Below are positions 8,185-12,997 of a DNA stretch of 12,997 nucleotides, piece after piece. Positions within the stretch are counted from its first letter, which is position 1; each line of letters starts with the position of its first letter. Both the position numbers and the translations under genes were made by a program. Source of the stretch: CAYRFQ01 sp964423615 (GTDB lineage: Bacteria > Planctomycetota > Planctomycetia > Gemmatales > Gemmataceae); NCBI GenBank assembly GCA_964423615.1, contig CAYRFQ010000152.1:1-12997 (forward strand), in the 5' to 3' direction. The notes under the pieces are model-generated. The model saw nothing but the letters and a program-made list of their open reading frames with translations, was not told the origin of the DNA and ran no database searches.

Positions 8185-8799
8185 CTACGGCAACTTTTCT
8201 TCAATCAAAGCGATGTCGCAACCAATCGCTTTCGTTCTTGGTTTCGGGACGGGCTGGCCAGCGACAATGGCATCCAGAGCGGCTTTGAGGTCGTGCTTTG
8301 TTGCCTTTTGTCGTTTTTTACCATAATCCTCGTACAGATTATCGATCCGTCCGCGGTACAAGATTTTTCCTTTGCGGTCCACGACGAAAGCTTCCGGAGT
8401 CATCTTGGCTTTCAGATACCGGACCAAGATTTGCTTCGGATCCCGGACAACGGGTGGCTGCAGCTTGAAGTCCTTGGCGTGTTTTTTCGCGGCAGCGCCA
8501 GTGATATCTGGGTCAGGATGAACCAGATATAAAGAAAACCCCTTGCGGCTGTACTCTTTCGATAGTTGATTCATGGTTGGGCAGTACGAGTTGGCAATCG
8601 GGCAGTCAACAGTGATAAACACCAGCACCGCCGCACGTGTGTTTTTGTGCGAGAAAGGGCGATGTTCCTTTCCACGAATATCGGTAAGCTCCTGGAGAGG
8701 AGTTGCTTGGGGTTTTGGTTGGGCATGAACACTCTGATGACCTGCCGTGAGAAAGCTGGCAAGGAAAGCACCCATGAAGAAGGCGTAAGTGCCTCGCAT
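8185..8799 (-). CDS. Secreted redoxin (AhpC/TSA-like thioredoxin fold)
   Basis: Predicted exported thiol oxidoreductase or peroxidase-like protein of 204 aa. The start at 8799 is supported by GGAGG a few bases upstream and by the signal peptide it yields (MRGTYAFFMGAFLASFLTAG, likely cleavage after SVHA). A longer frame from 8835 adds 12 residues and lacks this support. The thioredoxin-fold active region is TVDCPIANSYCP with C66 and C73. The cis-Pro loop is KMTPEAFVVD, followed by GRIDNLYEDYGKKR and a C-terminal IGCDIAL that holds a third Cys. The DCPI-N motif and this C-terminus are those of redoxins that are fused, in some planctomycetes and acidobacteria, to the cytochrome c/copper monooxygenase encoded next here. 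Its stop lies against that gene's open frame, so co-transcription and translational coupling are likely. The partner and electron flow are inferred. Confidence 0.87.
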   Translation of the reverse strand: MRGTYAFFMGAFLASFLTAGHQSVHAQPKPQATPLQELTDIRGKEHRPFSHKNTRAAVLVFITVDCPIANSYCPTMNQLSKEYSRKGFSLYLVHPDPDITGAAAKKHAKDFKLQPPVVRDPKQILVRYLKAKMTPEAFVVDRKGKILYRGRIDNLYEDYGKKRQKATKHDLKAALDAIVAGQPVPKPRTKAIGCDIALIEEKLP

Positions 8800-8805
8800 A
8801 TTTTT

Positions 8806-8814
8806 CCTCCTTCC
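8806..8814 (-). promoter_or_regulatory. Ribosome-binding site of the redoxin gene
   Basis: Read on the minus strand, GAAGGAGGA lies directly upstream of AAAAT-ATG at 8799. It is the clearest Shine-Dalgarno sequence in the window and fixes the start at 8799 rather than 8835. Confidence 0.75.
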
Positions 8815-9025
8815 CCTTGTTTGAGGAAAAGGCATTGGGAACTACGGAGATATCAACACAAGCCACGGAAAGTTTCAGAAAACGGGAAAAGGAACCTTTC
8901 CCAATCTGATTTGGGACGATGCGGCCCATGAGCCAAAGGACCAATCGTACCGTGACCTTTCTACAGTAGTTGTCGCAAGAATGGCAGAAGTGGACATAAA
9001 AACGAGGGGAAATGCAAGACCGCGC
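8815..9025. other. Leader/promoter region of the redoxin-monooxygenase unit
   Basis: This non-coding stretch separates the terminator of the dehalogenase gene from the redoxin start, so the promoter of the two-gene unit should lie here. No convincing -35/-10 pair was found. Two adjacent hairpins are visible at about 8882-8922: GGGAAAAG-GAA-CCTTTCCC with one wobble, and TCCCAA-TCTGAT-TTGGGA. They could form in the leader RNA, but no regulatory class is recognised. Confidence 0.35.
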
Positions 9026-9057
9026 AATAAAAAACCGCAGCCCGGCTTGGGCTGCGG
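9026..9057 (-). terminator. Intrinsic terminator of the dehalogenase-fusion gene
   Basis: On the minus strand, CCGCAGCCC-AAGCC-GGGCTGCGG forms a perfect 9-bp GC-rich stem followed directly by TTTTTTATT. It starts 26 bases after the stop codon of the gene ending at 9084. Stem, loop and T-run together make a classical rho-independent terminator. It separates that gene from the redoxin unit. Confidence 0.9.
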
Positions 9058-9083
9058 CCTCGATACCTGGTTTAACCAGTCCA

Positions 9084-12000
9084 TTATCGCCGCCGACCGC
9101 CATGGCGGGGCTTACCAGGGAGCCTCACCGGGCGTCCGGAATCCGCTTTGTCACGCCCTTCATCTTCGTCGGCATCCCGGTCCACAAGCCTCGTCAGGAG
9201 ACCGAAACGTCCGTTTGGGGTATTGCCAACCCCGTTTCCACCGCGTTCTCTAGCGTCGGAAAAAGGGCCGAACCCGATACCGCGCCGAAGGCGAAGAACA
9301 TCACGCAACGTGCGATCTGGTTCATCCTCCAAGTTGATGGTCCCAGTTACTTCGACAGAAGTGTCCGGGTTGGGCTGATTGGTCGGGTCGTACAGTGTTC
9401 CCGCTTCCACCTCGACACTCACAGGCGTGACGCCCTCTGGGACAAGAAGGACCAAGTGATTATCGTTGTCTCCCAAATCCTCGAAACCGACGGGTCGGTG
9501 AGCGTCACCGTTTTCATCTATGATCCAAATCTTAAGGAGTTCTTTGAGCCCAATTGAGGTACCAAAGCGTCCAGTCACACCACCCTGCCATGTCATCTGG
9601 ATACGAGCGGGAGTCGTCTCGTTTCCATCCGCATCCGTTTCCGCGGGGTCAACCAAAGCCAACACCAGCGAGGGTCCGTTTTCGTTCGTGGTCACCTCCG
9701 AGGTCAGACCTTGCAGTTCTTCCCCATCCACCGACAACACGGAGCCCACGATCTCGACGCTCACCGGGAGGTCGTTCTCCGAGCCCAACGGACCTGTCAG
9801 CAGGATGGTCCGTAGCTCGTCGTCCTCTTCGGCCGGAGCCAATGTGACAGCACTCGGAACGGTCTTGGCCCCGGACTCTGTGGTAATTTCGAAATCCTCC
9901 GGGTCCAGAGTGGAAGCGTCGACTTGGACGGACAACACGATTGGCATCCCGTCGTCACCTATGGCTTGATCCGCCCCACTAACGTTCTCGAGTTGCCTCG
10001 GGAACCGGACATCGACAGCGCCCAAATAGGCCGACAAGATCTCCGGCTCATTCGGATCTGCAGGCTCGATGCCATTCGCCTTGTAAAATTCGACTAGTTG
10101 ATTGGCGATTTCCTCACCCTGGTCGTCTTGCAGGAAGTGGCTTGCCTCGGAGATCCGCGTGTGCGGTTGCCCTTCGGCGCCGGGAACGTTGTCGATGAAG
10201 AATTGTTGAGCTTCAAGCGTTCCTTGTGCCCCAGGGTCATTGGATCCCCAGATGGTCAGGAAAGGACTTTTGTACGACTGGAGTCCCACAAACGACCGCT
10301 GGTTGACTCCGGGAAGGTCGTTAATCAGCGACGGGAACGACCGTGGTCCGGCCATGTAGATTCGGCTGGGAAACGGAGCGTCATAGGCCGCTTCTTCCTC
10401 CGCTGGCAGGTCGAACCAGGTCATGGCTTCGACGGTTTCGGACGCTTGGAAAAACTCACCTTTCATCGCGTAGGTCATCCAATTGCCGAAGTAACTGTTG
10501 TCCTCTCGTGGAACGAGCAAATTGCCATCCTCGTCGTAGAATGGTACTTGCTGATCCGGGATTGCTGCATAGGGAGATGGAATGGGCAGGATCTCATCGC
10601 GGTTCTCAACCTCCGGGAAAGGTTGGAACTCCTCGGGGAACACTGGCAACGAGCCATTGCCAATAGTGATAGTCGCGAACAAGTCGGGATTCAGACCCGC
10701 GACGTGCAGCCCGATGATGCTGCCCCAATCTTGGGCGAACAGGTTGATGTCTTCCAGACCAAGTTCTTGGATGAATTGTTCCAAGCGATAGGTGTGGTTT
10801 TCAAAGCTGTAGTAATCGACGTCGATCGGCTTGTCCGAGCGGCCCATGCCAATGTGGTCCATCGCGATGACGCGGTATCCGGCATCGGCTAGCACCGGAA
10901 TCATGTCGCGGTACAGGTAAGACCAAGACGGTTGTCCGTGAAGCAGCAGAACGACCGGGCCGTCCTCGGGTCCCTCGTCGACGTAGGCTTGGCGGAGTCC
11001 GTCGATCTCAACGTATTGTGGTTCATACGGCCAGTCGGGGAGCGATTCGAAGTACTCGTCCGGGGTCCGCACGAATTCCACCCCGTCGGGGGTCGTCAGA
11101 ATGACCGCATCGTCGTCACTTGGATCGTCACCGTTGAGGAGTTCTGCCAGTTCCGGAACAGGCCCCTGGAAAGAGTCCTCGTTGTCCGCGCGGATGTTGG
11201 TCGTCGGGTTCGGCAACTGGACGACCAGTTCCTCGGTGAGCGTATACTCGACCAACTCCCACCCCTCGGGAATAGTGGGGGTGTCACTCGTTCGTCCGGC
11301 ATCGCGGGAAACCAACACATAGGGTTCGCCCTCTGGTGAGATAAGGATGGACAACGTGCTGCCCGCATCATATGTCAGCTCATGAGATTTGACGATCGTG
11401 TTGGCCGTGAGCAGTTCATCTTCATCGAGCGGTTCGTTCGCATTCACAATGGTGGCCACATGCTGCCATGAATGTCCATAGAGGTCCTCTTCGACAAACT
11501 CGCCAGGGGCCACACCAGGGGAGTTTGCGAAGCTTGCTCCGTCGGCGACGGCTTCACGCGGCTGATTCTTGAACCATCCTTGCGGCAGTTCAATCGCATC
11601 AAACTCTTCCTGTGTGATGCCATCCGTGTTGGCCCAAGTGATGATGCCATTGGGCGTGACCTGAAGTATCTCGTAACCGACGCGGACTTCATCGTTGTTG
11701 TCCGGAGCTTCAGGCTCCGAAGGGCACCCTCGAACGCTGCCATCAAGAGCACCAACGCCGGTGGTGCACTGCATCGTGAACGTTCCATTGGGGTCTGGAA
11801 CCGGAGTTAGGTCAATCTCTCCAGCTGCTGGATCGATGTTTGCTGGTCGATATCTCGTCACGGTGTAAGTCGGTGGATCTTGATCAATGTTCACTTCACG
11901 AACGTTGAAACCGGATGCCTGTGTCTCCGGATCGGTCCCCCCGATCCGGATCGAGCCGTCATCCAATAGCTCGCCCTCGACGTAGACTCCGACGTACTCC

Positions 12001-12500
12001 TGTGCCTCCACTTCAACGTTCACGTAGCCTTCGTCCGCTAAAACTGGGTGCTTCACCCACCACTCGCCGGTCCCATCGGCCTCCATCAGCTCTTCCCCGC
12101 TTCCGTTCAAGTAGACGGCATTCGGATGGAAGTCTAGGATACTACCGTCGGGCAACACCGCGCTTTCACCAGGGCCAACCTGAACCGGCGAAACGACGTT
12201 GTCGCCAATGCGAACTTGGGCATAGACGGTGACTTCCTCCGTTTGGGTGTCGACGTAAATGTCATTGATGGTGGTCGCACTAATTGTCGTTCCCGGGATG
12301 TCGACTTCGCCCACCCAGTAGCCTTCGTGATGGCTCAGAAGAGTTGCTTCAGTTCCGTTGAGTGAGGCTGACAACACTTCGCGGACTTCTAACGTTTCCA
12401 GGCCCAAAAAAGCTTTACGAAAAGGACGCCGCTGGGGTCTCGATGTATCGGCGTTAAAGAATTGCGCAATGGATCGAACGAACTTACGGATTGGTTTCAT
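9084..12500 (-). CDS. Exported multidomain protein with embedded haloalkane dehalogenase-like domain
   Basis: 1138 aa from ATG12500, preceded by GAGGG. The N-terminus (MKPIRKFVRSIAQFF, then GLETLEVREVLSA at 33-45) is the planctomycete motif of large exported proteins. Residues about 46-330 are beta-rich and unrecognised, with a possible disulfide in MQCTTG...RGCPSE. Residues about 330-465 form another unnamed module ending NIRADNEDSFQGPVP. Residues about 490-805 form an alpha/beta hydrolase closest to haloalkane dehalogenase subfamily I: HGQPSWSYLYR (521-531), nucleophile D591 in QDWGS, acid D755 in WGSNDPG, base H788 in EASHFLQ. W592 and W695 fit the halide-binding tryptophans. The expected reaction is hydrolytic cleavage of carbon-halogen bonds to alcohol and halide. 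The cap is about 50 residues longer than in DhlA. Ig-like C-terminal domains (about 815-1070) and an Arg/Gly/Asp-rich tail follow. An epoxide hydrolase-like activity is an alternative; localisation is inferred. Confidence 0.85.
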   Translation of the reverse strand: MKPIRKFVRSIAQFFNADTSRPQRRPFRKAFLGLETLEVREVLSASLNGTEATLLSHHEGYWVGEVDIPGTTISATTINDIYVDTQTEEVTVYAQVRIGDNVVSPVQVGPGESAVLPDGSILDFHPNAVYLNGSGEELMEADGTGEWWVKHPVLADEGYVNVEVEAQEYVGVYVEGELLDDGSIRIGGTDPETQASGFNVREVNIDQDPPTYTVTRYRPANIDPAAGEIDLTPVPDPNGTFTMQCTTGVGALDGSVRGCPSEPEAPDNNDEVRVGYEILQVTPNGIITWANTDGITQEEFDAIELPQGWFKNQPREAVADGASFANSPGVAPGEFVEEDLYGHSWQHVATIVNANEPLDEDELLTANTIVKSHELTYDAGSTLSILISPEGEPYVLVSRDAGRTSDTPTIPEGWELVEYTLTEELVVQLPNPTTNIRADNEDSFQGPVPELAELLNGDDPSDDDAVILTTPDGVEFVRTPDEYFESLPDWPYEPQYVEIDGLRQAYVDEGPEDGPVVLLLHGQPSWSYLYRDMIPVLADAGYRVIAMDHIGMGRSDKPIDVDYYSFENHTYRLEQFIQELGLEDINLFAQDWGSIIGLHVAGLNPDLFATITIGNGSLPVFPEEFQPFPEVENRDEILPIPSPYAAIPDQQVPFYDEDGNLLVPREDNSYFGNWMTYAMKGEFFQASETVEAMTWFDLPAEEEAAYDAPFPSRIYMAGPRSFPSLINDLPGVNQRSFVGLQSYKSPFLTIWGSNDPGAQGTLEAQQFFIDNVPGAEGQPHTRISEASHFLQDDQGEEIANQLVEFYKANGIEPADPNEPEILSAYLGAVDVRFPRQLENVSGADQAIGDDGMPIVLSVQVDASTLDPEDFEITTESGAKTVPSAVTLAPAEEDDELRTILLTGPLGSENDLPVSVEIVGSVLSVDGEELQGLTSEVTTNENGPSLVLALVDPAETDADGNETTPARIQMTWQGGVTGRFGTSIGLKELLKIWIIDENGDAHRPVGFEDLGDNDNHLVLLVPEGVTPVSVEVEAGTLYDPTNQPNPDTSVEVTGTINLEDEPDRTLRDVLRLRRGIGFGPFSDARERGGNGVGNTPNGRFGLLTRLVDRDADEDEGRDKADSGRPVRLPGKPRHGGRRR

Positions 12501-12720
12501 ATGTCCCTCTTTTTTTGGATTCTCCTTGGAATCACTCCCCGGATTCCATTGGAGACTAATTGTCGTTTGGACAAGAAATGGGGACACGAAAATGAAAAAA
12601 TAGAAGCGTGGGCATGAACAAGGCCGCGGTCCAAGTTGAACCACGGCCTCACTCAGTTGCGCACATGGAGATCCCAATTCCTGCTTGAAGATAGCAGAGA
12701 TAAGTTCTCAGTATTGTAGA
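12501..12720 (-). promoter_or_regulatory. Upstream region and leader of the dehalogenase-fusion gene
   Basis: This non-coding gap lies between the partial gene on the right and ATG12500. On the minus strand the ribosome-binding site AAAGAGGGACAT immediately precedes ATG. No convincing sigma-70 promoter was found. The main visible structure is the hairpin at 12621-12649. A reading frame continues upstream of ATG12500 to 12677, but it runs through this hairpin and would bury the conserved N-terminal motif behind about 59 extra residues, so it is not used as a start. Confidence 0.45.
12621..12649. repeat. Imperfect 10-bp GC-rich hairpin upstream of the dehalogenase-fusion gene
   Basis: AGGCCGCGGT and ACCACGGCCT pair at nine of ten positions around a nine-base loop. 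It has no T-run on the minus strand (TTGTTCATG follows). It may be a terminator of the preceding gene or a leader structure. Its minus-strand start, GAGGCCG, matches that of the terminator hairpin at the other end of the same gene. Confidence 0.45.
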
Positions 12721-12726
12721 GCAAGC

Positions 12727-12763
12727 TGTCGTATGTAACGAGTTAACGAAGTTACATACGACA
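12727..12763. terminator. Perfect 13-bp inverted repeat overlapping the stop codon of the partial gene
   Basis: TGTCGTATGTAAC and GTTACATACGACA are exact reverse complements around an 11-base loop. The stop codon of the minus-strand gene (12752-12754) lies inside one arm, so the last codons are part of the hairpin. The place fits transcription termination or 3'-end protection, but there is no T-run. A protein-binding palindrome is also possible. Confidence 0.5.
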
Positions 12764-12997
12764 CAGAATTGTGATTGTCCTCGAGTTACGTTTCCAGCAT
12801 CGATCAGTTGCGAGGTGGATTCCTTGGCGCGGTATCCCCACGGACATCACATAGTGCCCCTCGGCAATAAACCAGTCTTGTGGGAGAGATGGCTCTTCGT
12901 TCTGGAAAGTCAGTTTCCTGACGCTAGACGTTGCCGTGACGTCAATGAATAAATGCGGTCCAAGAGCTGTTGGAAACGAAACGGTTTCACGATCCAC
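12752..12997 (-). CDS. C-terminal part of an unrecognised protein (runs off the window)
   Basis: An open frame covers the last 246 bases and has no stop up to the window edge, so only the final 81 residues are seen and the true start lies outside. The sequence alternates hydrophobic and polar residues as in a soluble domain (PHLFIDVTATSSVRKLTF, DWFIAEGHYVMSVGIP) and ends ITILCRM. No family is recognised. Reality as a gene rests on the open frame, the orientation shared with its neighbours and the hairpin at its stop codon. Confidence 0.5.
   Translation of the reverse strand: MDRETVSFPTALGPHLFIDVTATSSVRKLTFQNEEPSLPQDWFIAEGHYVMSVGIPRQGIHLATDRCWKRNSRTITILCRM

Noticed and set aside
10098..10892. 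Long open frame (264 residues) on the plus strand opposite the dehalogenase domain
   Set aside because: The minus frame carries the recognisable catalytic motifs. The plus frame has no family resemblance and follows from codon bias of the real gene.

Overview
The window most likely comes from a planctomycete (phylum Planctomycetota), probably free-living in water. Four things point there. A long secreted protein carries the phylum's N-terminal motif (FLGLETLEVREVLSA, residues 31-45 of the 9084-12500 gene). A giant adhesin-like protein has modules of the kind seen in this phylum. A redoxin sits beside a cytochrome c/copper monooxygenase. An integrase fragment has the planctomycete-style N-terminus (SGQ-IVTL ... 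YDTPESRERY). No ribosomal or housekeeping marker is present, so genus cannot be given.

Layout. Positions 21-5390 (+) hold one giant multidomain surface or secreted protein: two copies of a 'NALGxxERWxRG' module, Ig-like folds, calcium-type DxDxDG repeats, an LVIVD-type beta-propeller and a C-terminal von Willebrand factor A domain. A perfect 14-bp hairpin follows it (5428-5459). Positions 5460-6565 are a gene-poor scar: a truncated and apparently frameshifted integrase N-terminus, the 3' part of a tRNA (proline-like), a strong hairpin, and a possible transposase scrap. This looks like an old attachment site of an integrative element. Everything to the right is on the minus strand.

Minus-strand genes, in order of transcription: the end of an unrecognised gene (12752-12997, running off the window); a 1138-residue exported protein with a complete haloalkane-dehalogenase-like alpha/beta hydrolase in its middle (9084-12500), closed by a good intrinsic terminator (9026-9057); then a compact two-gene unit of a secreted redoxin (8185-8799) and a secreted cytochrome c / PHM-type copper monooxygenase with two C-terminal EF-hands (6566-8140). 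In some bacteria these last two are parts of one polypeptide, and the overlap of their open frames here suggests coupled expression.

The feature most worth a second look is the dehalogenase: an enzyme usually known as a roughly 300-residue stand-alone protein is here inside a large exported scaffold, with its triad (D591, D755, H788) and halide tryptophans (W592, W695) apparently intact. Second is the tRNA-tail and integrase scar between the two halves of the window.
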